DNA of 64,000 nucleotides, taken from NCBI RefSeq assembly GCF_001308195.1, contig NZ_JXDF01000012.1:62001-126000 (forward strand), read 5' to 3'. The notes below the pieces were generated by a model. That model had not been told where the DNA came from, did no database searches, and saw nothing but the letters and a program-made list of their open reading frames with translations. The stretch's first letter is position 1. Each line of letters starts with the position of its first letter. This DNA is from Apilactobacillus kunkeei. GTDB lineage: Bacteria; Bacillota; Bacilli; Lactobacillales; Lactobacillaceae. Positions 48,412-57,706 of this stretch are shown one piece after another. The translations under genes and the position numbers were made by a program.

Positions 48412-48957
48412 CTATAGAAGATGGTTAAGTTCTTCCTTTAGTAGTTCAACCTTGTATGCTTGAGAGGAGAAGGCATTGTTAATGTCTTTGAAGTGGTTGT
48501 CTTCATCAAACATTTCACCGTTAATGGTTAATAGTGGATTGACGCTGGTAGGTTGCATCTTTAATCCAACTGCAATCATGTTAAATGACATTTGTGCTTG
48601 AAGACCACCGTGGCTTCCGTATGACACTAGTGCCACAATCTTGTTTTTCCATTCAACTGCCAAGTAATCAACCGCATTCTTTAAGACGGCTGGAAAACTC
48701 CAGTTGTATCGAGGGAATAATAATACGACCGAATCCAATGATTTGATCTTGCTACTCCAATCAATACTGTGTTCTTGTTTGTATTCTTGCTTGGCTGGAA
48801 CTTCTTCTTCATCTAAGAAGGGAAGGTTAACTTTGGCTAAATCAATGATTTCTGTTTCAAACTGATCTGAAGATAGTTGTTGGTTTAACCAATCTGCGAT
48901 TTCCGGACTGATTCTACTTGGACGACTACTACCAATGATGATACCAACTTTTTTCAT
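48412..48957 (-). CDS. NADPH-dependent FMN reductase-type flavoprotein
   Basis: A 181-residue flavodoxin-fold reductase. The FMN phosphate loop IIGSSRPSRISPEIADW is at residues 6-22, followed by FPRYNWSFPAVLKNAVDYLAVEW (PRYNWSFPAVLKNAVDYL, about 83-100) and SYGSHGGLQA near 118. Such enzymes reduce quinones, azo dyes or free flavin with NADPH. Good AAAGGAG ribosome site. Single gene. Confidence 0.87.
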   Translation of the reverse strand: MKKVGIIIGSSRPSRISPEIADWLNQQLSSDQFETEIIDLAKVNLPFLDEEEVPAKQEYKQEHSIDWSSKIKSLDSVVLLFPRYNWSFPAVLKNAVDYLAVEWKNKIVALVSYGSHGGLQAQMSFNMIAVGLKMQPTSVNPLLTINGEMFDEDNHFKDINNAFSSQAYKVELLKEELNHLL

Positions 48958-48974
48958 TGTAAAATCTCCTTTAA

Positions 48975-49005
48975 TAAAAGAGCATTCTAAACGAATGCTC
49001 TTTTT
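48975..49005 (-). terminator. Intrinsic terminator after asnS
   Basis: AAAGAGCATTC and GAATGCTCTTT arms with T-run on the minus strand; it also separates the flavoprotein gene. Confidence 0.88.
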
Positions 49006-49013
49006 AAAACTTA

Positions 49014-50402
49014 TTAGAATTTAGCGCTACCTGGTTCACGTGGGAATGGGATAACATCTCTGATGTTTTCCATACCAGTAACGTACATAACTAAACGTTC
49101 GAAACCAATACCGAAACCGGAATGCTTGATTTCACCGTACTTACGTAGGTCTTCGTACCAGTCGTATTCTTCTGGGTTTAAGTCAAATTCTTTGATCTTG
49201 TCGTTTAAGACATCGTAACGTTCTTCACGTTCACTACCACCGACGATTTCACCAATTCCTGGTACTAAACAGTCAGCAGCGGCAACAGTCTTACCATCGT
49301 CGTTATCACGCATGTAGAATGCCTTGATATCTCTTGGGTAATCAGTTAAGAAAGTAGGGCGTTTGTAGACATCTTCACACAAGTATCTTTCGTGTTCTGA
49401 TTGTAAATCAATTCCCCATTCAACTGGAACCTTGAATTCTACATCTGCATCTTGAAGTAACTTAACAGCGTCAGTGTAAGTAACACGGGCGAAGTCTTCG
49501 CTAGCAGTCTTTTGTAGTTTTTCAATTAGGCCTGGTTTAACGTTTTCATCTAAGAATTCTAGTTCATCCTTAGCATAATCTAAAACGTAGTTGATAACGT
49601 ATTTTAGTAAACCTTCAGCAACATCCATCATACCTGGTAGGCGAGTGTATGCCATATCTGGTTCAATCATCCAGAATTCAGAAGCATGACGAGGAGTGTG
49701 TGAATTTTCAGCTCTGAAAGTAGGACCGAAAGTATACACATTCTTGAATGCCATAGTGAATGCTTCTTCTGGAAGTTGACCACTAACAGTTAGGTTAGTT
49801 TCAGTCTTGAAGAAGTCCTTTGAGTTGTCTACGTGACCTTGGTCATCTTTTGGAAGGTTGTCCATGTCCATAGTTGTAACTCTGAACATTTCACCTGCAC
49901 CTTCAGTATCACTACTTGTGATGATTGGGGTGTTAACGTAAACGAAGTCATTGTGTTGTAGGTATTCGTGAACTGCAAATGCAGCTAGTGAACGAATTCT
50001 AAATACTGAGTAGAAAGTATTAGTACGTGGACGCAAGTGAGCGATAGTACGTAGGAATTCGTAAGAAGTCTTCTTCTTTTGTAGAGGGTAGTCAGAGTCT
50101 GAACGACCAACTAGTTCTACCTTTTCTCCGTGCACTTCAAAAGGTTGAGGGGCATCTGGAGTCTTCACAAAGGCACCTTCAACAGTGATTGTTGAAGCGA
50201 TTGGAAGCTTGCTGATTTGTTCAAAGTTTTCGTTACTCTTTTTAACGATAATTTGAGCACTCTTGAAGCAAGAACCATCGTTTAATTCGATAAAACTGAT
50301 GTTTTTTGAACCACGAATGGTCTTAATTGAACCTTCAAGAGAAACTGTTGTGTTATCTTCTAGATCTTTAGTGTATAGATCCTTAACACTAAGTTGTGTC
50401 AT
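49014..50402 (-). CDS. asnS: Asparagine-tRNA ligase
   Basis: AsnS charges tRNA-Asn. The 462-residue class IIb synthetase has an N-terminal OB-fold anticodon domain (about residues 15-115), motif 2 [26 protein letters not shown] ([11 protein letters not shown], about 215) and motif 3 [15 protein letters not shown] near the C terminus, ending [10 protein letters not shown]. The frame opens at 50489 inside the T-box terminator; the correct start is ATG 50402, giving [10 protein letters not shown]. It is controlled by the T-box leader upstream. Confidence 0.97.
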   Translation of the reverse strand: MTQLSVKDLYTKDLEDNTTVSLEGSIKTIRGSKNISFIELNDGSCFKSAQIIVKKSNENFEQISKLPIASTITVEGAFVKTPDAPQPFEVHGEKVELVGRSDSDYPLQKKKTSYEFLRTIAHLRPRTNTFYSVFRIRSLAAFAVHEYLQHNDFVYVNTPIITSSDTEGAGEMFRVTTMDMDNLPKDDQGHVDNSKDFFKTETNLTVSGQLPEEAFTMAFKNVYTFGPTFRAENSHTPRHASEFWMIEPDMAYTRLPGMMDVAEGLLKYVINYVLDYAKDELEFLDENVKPGLIEKLQKTASEDFARVTYTDAVKLLQDADVEFKVPVEWGIDLQSEHERYLCEDVYKRPTFLTDYPRDIKAFYMRDNDDGKTVAAADCLVPGIGEIVGGSEREERYDVLNDKIKEFDLNPEEYDWYEDLRKYGEIKHSGFGIGFERLVMYVTGMENIRDVIPFPREPGSAKF

Positions 50403-50442
50403 GTGATTCACGCCTTTCCGTAAACTATAAATAGCGGTAAAT

Positions 50443-50665
50443 AAAAAACTTCCGCCCCAAAAATTAGGACGAAAGTTCCGCGGTACCACCTAAAGTGCCT
50501 ATAAATAGGCCACTCAATCAAATAACGCTTTGATGTGCGTTCGTCTCTACTAAAGATTCAAAACGAAAACAAATAGGTGTTATTCATTGATGAAAGTATT
50601 ATTAAGCTCTCACTATCCTTAACTCGCTGATAAGATTCATCAACTACTCATCCGTATTTATAGTT
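50443..50665 (-). ncRNA. T-box riboswitch, Asn-specific
   Basis: On the minus strand the leader has the AGCGAG...AGAGCT stem I signature, a closing TTGATGAA/TTCATCAA helix, the candidate specifier AAC (Asn) at 50579-50581 inside GAATAACACC, the conserved T-box AGGTGGTACCGCGG near 50478-50491 and a terminator (AACTTTCGTCC with GGGGCGGAAGTT, then T6). Uncharged tRNA-Asn should stabilise the antiterminator and switch on asnS. Confidence 0.93.
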
Positions 50666-50829
50666 CTATCATATTAACTATTTTTCACATTTAAATATTA
50701 CCACTATTTTGACATTAATTACAATATAAAAGTAGGGCAAAGACAAAAAAGCGTATTGATTGCATTAGATATGTACATATTGGATAATGGTTTCATTAAA
50801 TAACTTATTTTATGTAAGGGGAACGTAAA

Positions 50830-51222
50830 ATGCCAAAAATGAATATTGACGTAATCAAGGGCCATGACCGCGATTACTTAAAGCAACTAATGGATATTTC
50901 TTACCATGTCATGCTAGACTGCTTTGGTGCTCCAGATGGGGATAGATACCAAATTCTAACTCAACATGAAGATTTTGAAATGAACATTCTAGATACCGGA
51001 CTAGGTTTTGATCGTACTAACGACGTTGTTGTATTTAGTCTTACTACCAGACCAAGAACTAAGGAACAGAAGTTGAAGTTCTACCACGACTTGGCTGAAC
51101 AATTAGAAGACAAGCTAGGCATCAAGAAGACCGACTTAATGATTAACTTGACTACCAATACCGATGAAGATTGGAGTTTTGGAAACGGAGTCGCTCAATT
51201 TATTGATGGTCCACTAAAATAA
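50830..51222 (+). CDS. Tautomerase family protein
   Basis: A 130-residue tautomerase-superfamily protein (Tautomerase_2 type). Met is followed by the catalytic Pro2 (MPKMNIDVIKG). The body shows DRYQILTQHEDFEM, FDRTNDVVVFSLTTRPRTKEQK and the C-terminal EDWSFGNGVAQFIDG that marks this group. AAGGGG precedes the ATG. The physiological substrate is unknown. Single gene with its own terminator. Confidence 0.86.
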   Translation: MPKMNIDVIKGHDRDYLKQLMDISYHVMLDCFGAPDGDRYQILTQHEDFEMNILDTGLGFDRTNDVVVFSLTTRPRTKEQKLKFYHDLAEQLEDKLGIKKTDLMINLTTNTDEDWSFGNGVAQFIDGPLK

Positions 51223-51251
51223 AAAAGTGCGGTTATTGAGCCGCACTTTTT
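51221..51251 (+). terminator. Intrinsic terminator
   Basis: AAAGTGCGG and CCGCACTTT pair around TTATTGAG, followed by T residues. Confidence 0.92.
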
Positions 51252-51281
51252 ATGTAGAGTTAGTTTGTAAGTTAAGATAAC

Positions 51282-51370
51282 AAGCTGAGTTGAAAAGGTG
51301 TATCAAGTTATCAGCTTCAAGTCGATAATAGCACGATGTGGCGGCATCGTTAACTAAAAGTTTAGTAACA
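51282..51370 (+). other. Intergenic region with three consecutive hairpins
   Basis: AAGCTGA (51282)/TCAGCTT (51311), ACGATG (51333)/CATCGT (51345) and ACTAAA/TTTAGT (51353-51366) are three inverted repeats in 90 bp, between the tautomerase terminator and the oxidoreductase gene. It may be a small RNA or leader; I recognise no family. Confidence 0.3.
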
Positions 51371-51474
51371 AAATTAATATATACCAGTAGAAGTATTAAA
51401 CGAAATAAAATGAATTTAATCACTGGGTTAAAAGTAGCTAATATATTTTTTTAGAAACTAGTAAATACACCGAT

Positions 51475-51489
51475 TAGACACGTTGTCTA
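51475..51489. promoter_or_regulatory. Inverted repeat upstream of the oxidoreductase gene
   Basis: TAGACA-CGT-TGTCTA, perfect arms, 36 bp before ATG 51525. It suits a dimeric repressor or activator site; the regulator is unknown. Confidence 0.4.
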
Positions 51490-51524
51490 TCTTAAATGAA
51501 AATAAAAGAGTGAGGTTTATATAT

Positions 51525-52487
51525 ATGAAAGTGGTTAATATTGCCAGCGCAAAAAAATCGAATTCCTTGGTTGATGCACCGATGCCAGAACTAAAAGATG
51601 GGGATGTTTTGGTCAAAATCCATGCAGTCGGCGTTAACCATGTTGATTTGTTATGGGCGGATCAAAAGGTTAAACCAGAAGAAACTGTATTAGGATTGGA
51701 AATGGCTGGGGAAGTCGTTAACGGAAATGATACAAAGTATAATGAAGGAACCCGCGTAATGGGATTGATTGATGACGGCGGATATGCTGAATACATCGCT
51801 GTTCCGTCAGAACGATTAATGCCAATTCCAGACAACATTGATTACAAAAAAGCGGCCACCATTCCTGAAAGCTTTCTAACCGCCTATCAAACACTATTTA
51901 CGATTGGGAACCTACAAGATAATCAAACTGTCTTAATTCATGCGGGAGCCAGTGGGGTAGGAACTGCCGCAATTCAATTGGTTAAACTACTTACCAAGGC
52001 TACCGTCATTACAACATCTAGTACCAAGAAGGCCGATATTTGTTTAGACTATGGTGCCGATTACGCAATTGATTATCGCAATAGTGACTTTGCAGAAGAG
52101 GTGCAAAGAATTACCGACGGGCATGGTGCCGACTTAATCTTAGACTTCATCGGTGCCAGTTATTATCAACAAAACATCAAATCAGTTGCAATGGACGGCC
52201 AAATCATTCTAATTGGTAACCTTGGTGGAAGTGAGATTAAAGACGTTAATATCATGGATATTATTGGTAAAAGAATCTCAATTACTGGAACATTATTGTC
52301 ACCTAGAAGTAACGAATACAAGGCCAAACTAATCAGTGACTTCAGTAATGATGTCTATGACCTGTTAGCCGATGATAAGATCAAATTACATGTCAGCAAC
52401 GAGTTTGATTTATCCGAATCAGAACAAGCTTTATCTTGTATGCGTGAGAAACAAAACACTGGTAAAATCATCTTAAATGTTAAATAG
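51525..52487 (+). CDS. Zinc-independent MDR-family quinone oxidoreductase
   Basis: A 320-residue medium-chain dehydrogenase/reductase of the quinone oxidoreductase (QOR/PIG3) type. It has the GroES-like N-terminal domain (GVNHVDLLW, LGLEMAGEV), the NADPH motif HAGASGVGTAAIQLVK (about 145-160) and HGADLILDFIGASYY. It lacks the cysteine cluster of zinc alcohol dehydrogenases. The frame opens at 51483, but GTGAGG precedes ATG 51525. A perfect inverted repeat upstream suggests regulated, perhaps stress-responsive, expression. Confidence 0.87.
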   Translation: MKVVNIASAKKSNSLVDAPMPELKDGDVLVKIHAVGVNHVDLLWADQKVKPEETVLGLEMAGEVVNGNDTKYNEGTRVMGLIDDGGYAEYIAVPSERLMPIPDNIDYKKAATIPESFLTAYQTLFTIGNLQDNQTVLIHAGASGVGTAAIQLVKLLTKATVITTSSTKKADICLDYGADYAIDYRNSDFAEEVQRITDGHGADLILDFIGASYYQQNIKSVAMDGQIILIGNLGGSEIKDVNIMDIIGKRISITGTLLSPRSNEYKAKLISDFSNDVYDLLADDKIKLHVSNEFDLSESEQALSCMREKQNTGKIILNVK

Positions 52488-52488
52488 T

Positions 52489-52514
52489 AAGACGCCTAAA
52501 TAGGCGTCTTTTGT
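52489..52514 (+). terminator. Intrinsic terminator
   Basis: AAGACGCCTA and TAGGCGTCTT pair around AA, with TTTT. Confidence 0.85.
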
Positions 52515-52670
52515 TGTTTTTAAAAATGTCAAGATTAAAAATTTTACAATTTGTAACCAAATATTTAATAATTTGTAAAGAAATTGGGAAAAATTGTAAC
52601 TTGTGTATAGTATTCTTGCAATATTTAGATTGTACAATAGAGGTAATCATAATTGTTAAAGGATGAGAGT

Positions 52671-53879
52671 ATGTATAAACTAAAGTATTTATTGATGAGT
52701 TTTGGGGTCGCGTTGATTGGGGTACTATGTATTTCATTCACATCTGTGAAGAGTAATGCCGTATCTAACAACGTTTACGATTTATCTGAATGGCAAGGTA
52801 ACTTCACCGATAATCAAGTGAAGACATTGAAGAACGAAGTGCCTTTCGTAATTCTTCGTGTTCAATTTGGTAGTGCCTACCATGATAAGACATTTGCCCA
52901 CAACGTTGCTTTAATGAAGAAGTATGGTGTTCCATACGGTGTATATTCATTTAGTCAATACACCAGTCCTTCAGATGCAGCTAGCGAAGCAAAGACATTA
53001 TACAGTCGTGCTCCAGAAGCTAGATTCTATGTTAACGATTATGAACAACAAACTGTTAAGTCAGGTGGAACTAATGCCGCTACCAAAGCATGGGTTGATG
53101 CCTTGAGACCACTAGTTGGTAATAGAAAGATTCTTTTCTATTCCTACCAAAGCTTCATGGCTTCTCATGCCGCCGATGCCGTTAGTTCATATGATGGTTA
53201 CTGGTTAGCAGCTTACCAAACAAATGAACCACAAAGAGAACATGTTTTATGGCAATACACAGATCACTTCTATTCTCCAGCATTGAACCAATACGTTGAT
53301 GCAAGCGTATTAACACAAAAGAATAGCTCTTGGTTTATTGATGCTACAAATAACAGCAACAATAACAATAACAAGCCAAGTAAGCCAAAATCTAATGTGA
53401 CATACACTAAGGAAAACAAGACATTGACTGTGAAGACAGCCGTTAAGTATAACTTCTACAACCATGTTCCTGGAAACAACTACTTTAGTGAACTTCACAG
53501 AACTCACTATGGTCGTACATTCCATGGTAAGAATGTAACGGTAGATTTAAAGGCAACCGTAAATGGTCGCACTTACTACCGTGTATACGAAAATGGTAAG
53601 TTATTAGGTTGGATCAACCAAAATGGATTAGGTCCACACATTAGTTATTCTAAAGTTAACATGCACAAAAAAGTTAAACTAAATAGTAACTACAGATTCT
53701 ACAACCATGTAACACAAAGTCATTTTGCTGATTTCAAGACAATGGGAACAGCAAGTGAATACGCAGGTAAGACAGTCCACATTACTGGTCGTGCAATTAA
53801 AGATGGTTGGAAGACTTATTACTACAAATGTTATTACGAAGGTAAGTTCATTGGTTGGATTTACCAACGTGGAATTTAA
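52671..53879 (+). CDS. Secreted GH25 lysozyme with GW/SH3-like modules
   Basis: A 402-residue secreted muramidase. A signal peptide (about residues 1-29) precedes a GH25 domain with YDLSEWQGNF (catalytic-barrel Asp, about residue 36), FVILRVQFGS and FYVNDYEQQ (Asp/Glu pair, about 122-126), then WQYTD. An Asn/Lys linker (NNNNNKPSKPKS) leads to two roughly 75-residue GW/SH3-like modules, each with YNFYNHVPG or YRFYNHVTQ and ending GWIxQxG, related to those in the GH73 protein. TTG 52653 is in frame, but AAAGGA fits ATG 52671. Confidence 0.9.
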   Translation: MYKLKYLLMSFGVALIGVLCISFTSVKSNAVSNNVYDLSEWQGNFTDNQVKTLKNEVPFVILRVQFGSAYHDKTFAHNVALMKKYGVPYGVYSFSQYTSPSDAASEAKTLYSRAPEARFYVNDYEQQTVKSGGTNAATKAWVDALRPLVGNRKILFYSYQSFMASHAADAVSSYDGYWLAAYQTNEPQREHVLWQYTDHFYSPALNQYVDASVLTQKNSSWFIDATNNSNNNNNKPSKPKSNVTYTKENKTLTVKTAVKYNFYNHVPGNNYFSELHRTHYGRTFHGKNVTVDLKATVNGRTYYRVYENGKLLGWINQNGLGPHISYSKVNMHKKVKLNSNYRFYNHVTQSHFADFKTMGTASEYAGKTVHITGRAIKDGWKTYYYKCYYEGKFIGWIYQRGI

Positions 53880-53884
53880 TAAAT

Positions 53885-53918
53885 TAAAAGACATCGCCTA
53901 AGCGCGATGTCTTTTTTT
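53885..53918. terminator. Bidirectional terminator
   Basis: AAAGACATCGC and GCGATGTCTTT arms with A/T flanks between the lysozyme and tetR genes. Confidence 0.9.
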
Positions 53919-54456
53919 ATTGGATACCATTTTTTAAATACATAATGAATTGTTTTCCCATTTGTTCGGGGGATTCGATGCATCCGTCTTTTAGCCAGTT
54001 GACTAGGAAACTATACGCCGCACCACTATAAAAGTAGAGCTTATAACGATCAATTGACTGGGCTGGCATGTCACCAGCGATATTCATGACACGTTCGTTA
54101 AATAATCCATAAATATAATCACCTAAACGATTTTCCAAAAGAAGGATCAAGTTATCCTTTTCCTGATATAACGAGGTGAATGCCTCGGTAATCAAATGAG
54201 GTTGGTCTAAAAATGATACTAAGTCGTTTGAAGAAATGGTAGTTATCTCCTCGGAATCACGGATGTTATCAAAATAAAAGTCGATAATTTCTTCTTTATT
54301 ATAGAAGTTTCGGTAGTAGCTTGATCTTGATACACCGGACTCCTTGATTAAATCAGAGACGGAAATATCGGTGAACGCCTTTTTCTTTAATAGGCTGAAA
54401 AGACCGTTAACAATCTGTTTTTTAACGCGAATGTTCTCTTGTGTTCCATATCTCAT
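53917..54456 (-). CDS. TetR-family transcriptional regulator
   Basis: A 179-residue TetR-type repressor. The N-terminal HTH covers about residues 10-55 (FTDISVSDLIKESGVSRSSYYRNFYNKEEII, key part VSDLIKESGVSRSSYYRNF). A ligand-binding C terminus follows. It is divergent from the DHA2 efflux gene, with a perfect palindrome between them, so it probably represses that pump and perhaps itself. No Shine-Dalgarno sequence precedes the ATG. A TAAAAT box at 54472-54477 would place the start about 9 nt before the ATG, so the mRNA may be nearly leaderless. Confidence 0.87.
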   Translation of the reverse strand: MRYGTQENIRVKKQIVNGLFSLLKKKAFTDISVSDLIKESGVSRSSYYRNFYNKEEIIDFYFDNIRDSEEITTISSNDLVSFLDQPHLITEAFTSLYQEKDNLILLLENRLGDYIYGLFNERVMNIAGDMPAQSIDRYKLYFYSGAAYSFLVNWLKDGCIESPEQMGKQFIMYLKNGIQ

Positions 54457-54524
54457 TGTTATTGCTGCGACATTTTAGCGGATTTTGTTCCACTAAAAGG
54501 TCTTCTCCTTTCTGATAATTCTGC

Positions 54525-54530
54525 TAGAAT
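54525..54530 (+). promoter_or_regulatory. Extended -10 of the efflux gene promoter
   Basis: TAGAAT preceded by TGC makes an extended -10. The start would fall just before the palindrome at 54544-54560. The -35 is not clear. Confidence 0.5.
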
Positions 54531-54543
54531 AATCTTCGTTAAC

Positions 54544-54560
54544 TGATACAAATTGTATCA
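54544..54560. promoter_or_regulatory. Palindromic operator for the TetR regulator
   Basis: TGATACAAATTGTATCA is a perfect 17-bp palindrome (8-bp arms, central A) just downstream of the -10 of the efflux gene and before its ribosome site GAGAGGAG. Size and place fit a TetR dimer site. Confidence 0.75.
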
Positions 54561-54580
54561 CATAGAGAGGAGAATGAAAA

Positions 54581-56059
54581 ATGCAAGAAAAGAAATACAA
54601 TCGTTCATTGATATTACTTGTATTGATGCTAGCTGCAATGGCTGGGGCATTAATGCAAACATCATTGGGGACGGCATTACCAACTCTAATGCACGCCTTC
54701 AATATTAATTTAAGTACAGCACAACAAGCTACCACTTGGTTCCTATTAGTTAATGGGGCAATGGTTCCGGTCAGCGCATTCTTGGCTAACCGTTTCTCAA
54801 CTAAATGGTTACACGTAGTTGCATATGGATTATTACTAATTGGTATTTTAATCAGTATGTTGACTCCGGAACAAAGTAACTTATGGTGGATCTTCGTAGT
54901 CGGAAGAATTGTTGCTGCAGTCGCAGTTGGAATCATCTTACCATTAATGCAAATTGTGATTTTAAACATGTACAGTCCTAAAGAAAGAGCATTTGCAATG
55001 GGGATGATGGGATTAGTTGTTGGGATGGCTCCAGCATTTGGACCAACATTAACAGGTTGGATTCTAAACAAGAGCCACCACATTTTAGGATTCACACTAA
55101 GTAATGCATGGCAAAACATCTTCATCATTCCACTTATCTTTATTGCTTTGGCAACGGTATTAGCACCATTTTTACTAAAGGATGTTGTTGAAAATACTAA
55201 GCAAAAATTAGACATTACATCATTTATTCTTTCAGTTGCTGGATTTGGACTATTCATCTGGGGATTCACTAACGTAAGTTCACAAGGCTGGGGTGACTTC
55301 AAAGAAGTAATCCTACCAATTCTAATTGGAGTTTTATTCCTAGTAGTGTTTGTCGTAAAACAATTAAGAATGAAGGTTCCTTTCCTAGACGTTCGCGTAT
55401 TTATGAACAAGGACTTCACTATTCCAACTATTTCATTGCTACTTGCTACTATGGCAATGTATGGAATTGAAATGGTACTACCAACTTACCTACAAAACGT
55501 AAGAGGATTAACTCCACTAGATTCTGGTTTAACATTACTATACGGTGCCTTATTCATGGGTATCATGTCACCAATTGCTGGTGCTTTATACAACAAGGTA
55601 GGAATTAAGCTACTAAGTATTGTTGGTTTCTTACTATTAATCTTAGGAACTCTACCATTTGTATTTATCAATGCTGAAACACCAACCATCATCATCACTG
55701 TACTATACGCAATTAGAATGATGGGAATCGCAACTGTAATGATGCCATTAACCACAGCTGCCATGGACTCATTACCAACTAAGAAGGGTGCTGATGGAAC
55801 TGCCGCTAACAACACATTGAGACAAGTAAGTTCAAGTATCGTTGTTGCAATTCTAACTTCAGTAATTCAAAACATCGCTAACAACAATGCACCCGCAAAG
55901 AGTTTGGCACACACTGATCCACTAAGATATGCTGATAAAGCTTTAGATGCATCAATCTACGGATTCAGAGTAGTATTTATCATCAGTTTAGCATTCGCAG
56001 TTGTTGGACTATTATTCGTATTAATTAGTCGTAACAACAAGAAGGAGGTTACAAAATGA
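54581..56059 (+). CDS. DHA2-family MFS multidrug efflux permease
   Basis: A 492-residue, fourteen-helix drug/proton antiporter (LmrB/EmrB type). It shows MAGALMQTSLGTALPTLMHAF in helix 1 (QTSLGTALP), FLANRFSTKWLHVVAYG (motif A, about 64-80), MGLVVGMAPAFGPTLTGWIL (motif C, about 140-159) and GTAANNTLRQVSSS in the C half. GAGAGGAG precedes the ATG. It overlaps the DUF4811 gene by 4 nt (ATGA), a frequent pairing in lactobacilli. Control by the divergent TetR is likely. Confidence 0.93.
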   Translation: MQEKKYNRSLILLVLMLAAMAGALMQTSLGTALPTLMHAFNINLSTAQQATTWFLLVNGAMVPVSAFLANRFSTKWLHVVAYGLLLIGILISMLTPEQSNLWWIFVVGRIVAAVAVGIILPLMQIVILNMYSPKERAFAMGMMGLVVGMAPAFGPTLTGWILNKSHHILGFTLSNAWQNIFIIPLIFIALATVLAPFLLKDVVENTKQKLDITSFILSVAGFGLFIWGFTNVSSQGWGDFKEVILPILIGVLFLVVFVVKQLRMKVPFLDVRVFMNKDFTIPTISLLLATMAMYGIEMVLPTYLQNVRGLTPLDSGLTLLYGALFMGIMSPIAGALYNKVGIKLLSIVGFLLLILGTLPFVFINAETPTIIITVLYAIRMMGIATVMMPLTTAAMDSLPTKKGADGTAANNTLRQVSSSIVVAILTSVIQNIANNNAPAKSLAHTDPLRYADKALDASIYGFRVVFIISLAFAVVGLLFVLISRNNKKEVTK

Positions 56060-56592
56060 TTTTATGGATAATTGGTCTATTCGTTATTTTGACTTTTGTA
56101 TCATGGTTAGTAATTAGCAAGCCAGTATTAAAATGGATTTGTGGAATTATCTCAACATTAGTACTATTGGCTGCCATAATTGGTTTATCAATGAATATGA
56201 GTAATCATTATGGGATGAAAAAAGTCACAACTGTCACAACTACAGAGGTTCACTCAATTACCCCAGCAATTTCACCAGTCAAGGCTGTGGCCGTAAAGAA
56301 GATTGGTACTGATAACTATGTATTGGTATACAAAGACAAATCTACTGATGCAAAACCAAGCGCTCATTTTGTGCCAAACAAGAAAGACATTGTTGAAGCT
56401 GTTAAACAAAGATCAACATACCGCATGGTTTCTGGTCAAAAAGCATATGTAAAGACATCTAAGACCACTTGGAAGTACTCAAGTAAACTTATGAAGAATT
56501 TATTTGATGTTGGTAATGAAACAAAAGAAAACACCGTTTCAATTAAAAACGAAATGATTGTGCCAAATAATTGGCAAGTAATTAAGAAGTAA
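56056..56592 (+). CDS. DUF4811 membrane protein, efflux-pump partner
   Basis: A 178-residue protein with two N-terminal membrane helices (about 1-18 and 28-50) and a roughly 120-residue extracytoplasmic domain rich in Lys/Val. It matches the DUF4811 proteins that lie directly after DHA2 permease genes in lactobacilli; their function is unknown. The ATGA overlap and a GGAGG site inside the permease gene imply translational coupling and stoichiometric expression. Confidence 0.8.
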   Translation: MILWIIGLFVILTFVSWLVISKPVLKWICGIISTLVLLAAIIGLSMNMSNHYGMKKVTTVTTTEVHSITPAISPVKAVAVKKIGTDNYVLVYKDKSTDAKPSAHFVPNKKDIVEAVKQRSTYRMVSGQKAYVKTSKTTWKYSSKLMKNLFDVGNETKENTVSIKNEMIVPNNWQVIKK

Positions 56593-56626
56593 TATAATTA
56601 GTGTATAAATAAAGGAGTGAATACAA

Positions 56627-57475
56627 ATGAAGGATTACAAAATGCAATTTGAAGTGGACGGCAAGAAAATTTCTTTAGCAGAAATTGAAGAAATGGAAAT
56701 GAAACGTTATCATCATGTCTTTGAAATCTTTGGTAAAAAAGGGATTTCAATCAAATTGGACGGTGTCGAAAAGACACAATCTGAATTGCTATCACTTAGT
56801 CTAGAGGATGCCAAGAGAGCATTGGCTCAAACAAGAGAAGAAATTTGTAAAGAAAAGACACTAGAACTATTCAGCGATGAAATTAAGTCAAGTGATCAAA
56901 TGTGGAAAGAAATCAATGAAACTGCAGATTTCTCACAACCATACCAACAAGCAATTGTTGATGTTAAGACGGAAAACATTTCCCTTCCACAATTCATGAT
57001 GTTTAACCAATTACTATCAAAGAAGAATGATTTGTACATGCCTTCAACGATTCACCCTGAACACTACTTCTTTGATGCTAATAACAAAGGTGAACAAAGA
57101 ATTATTGAAACATTTGGTATGTACAAGGATCCATCATATTTAGATTTAAAACCAGCTGGAAGCAAGGATTACCCAATTCAACCAGATGAAGATACTGACA
57201 TCGTTATGATGGGAAAAACTTATTTAGCTGATAATGGACTTGATACTACAATTTTAGGGATGCATCAATTAAAGGACAGAGGAAACAGAATGGAAGTTAA
57301 ACTTGGCGTTTTCCTACCAGCATCTGCTCCTAAAGAAATTATTGATGGTCACAAATGGCATTTAATGGTCGAATTTAAAAATGGACTAGAAATCGCTGCT
57401 AAGAAAAAGCCTAATTTTCTTCAAAAAATCTTGTTTAAGATTGTTTTAAAGAAATTAAAATCAAATAAAAAATAA
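56627..57475 (+). CDS. Protein of unknown function, 282 residues
   Basis: A 282-residue protein, 34 nt after the DUF4811 gene with an AAAGGAG site, so possibly in the same transcript. The N-terminal 95 residues are charged and helical (EIEEMEMKRYHHVFEIFGKK; EDAKRALAQTREEIC). The rest has strand-rich parts (ETFGMYKDPSYLDLKPAGS; MEVKLGVFLPASAPKEIIDGHKW) and a basic tail (FLQKILFKIVLKKLKSNKK) that could be amphipathic. No known catalytic motif is recognised. Confidence 0.7.
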   Translation: MKDYKMQFEVDGKKISLAEIEEMEMKRYHHVFEIFGKKGISIKLDGVEKTQSELLSLSLEDAKRALAQTREEICKEKTLELFSDEIKSSDQMWKEINETADFSQPYQQAIVDVKTENISLPQFMMFNQLLSKKNDLYMPSTIHPEHYFFDANNKGEQRIIETFGMYKDPSYLDLKPAGSKDYPIQPDEDTDIVMMGKTYLADNGLDTTILGMHQLKDRGNRMEVKLGVFLPASAPKEIIDGHKWHLMVEFKNGLEIAAKKKPNFLQKILFKIVLKKLKSNKK

Positions 57476-57502
57476 TAGAAACGATAAGACTCTTGTATAA
57501 TC

Positions 57503-57536
57503 AAAAACGGATACTTGTTATAAGTATCCGTTTTTG
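57503..57536 (+). terminator. Intrinsic terminator
   Basis: AAAACGGATACTT and AAGTATCCGTTTT pair around GTTAT. Confidence 0.93.
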
Positions 57537-57706
57537 ATTTACTTTGTTGGAATATCTGTATAAAAATAAGTGATTTTCTTTAGAAAAAATTTATCAATTT
57601 ACACCTTTCTTAAACTAATTAAACATTATATAATCTTTAGTGTAATCTTAAGAAAAAATTAAGAATTTAAGAGAGGGGCATAATCATTTTATCACTTAAG
57701 CAAATT

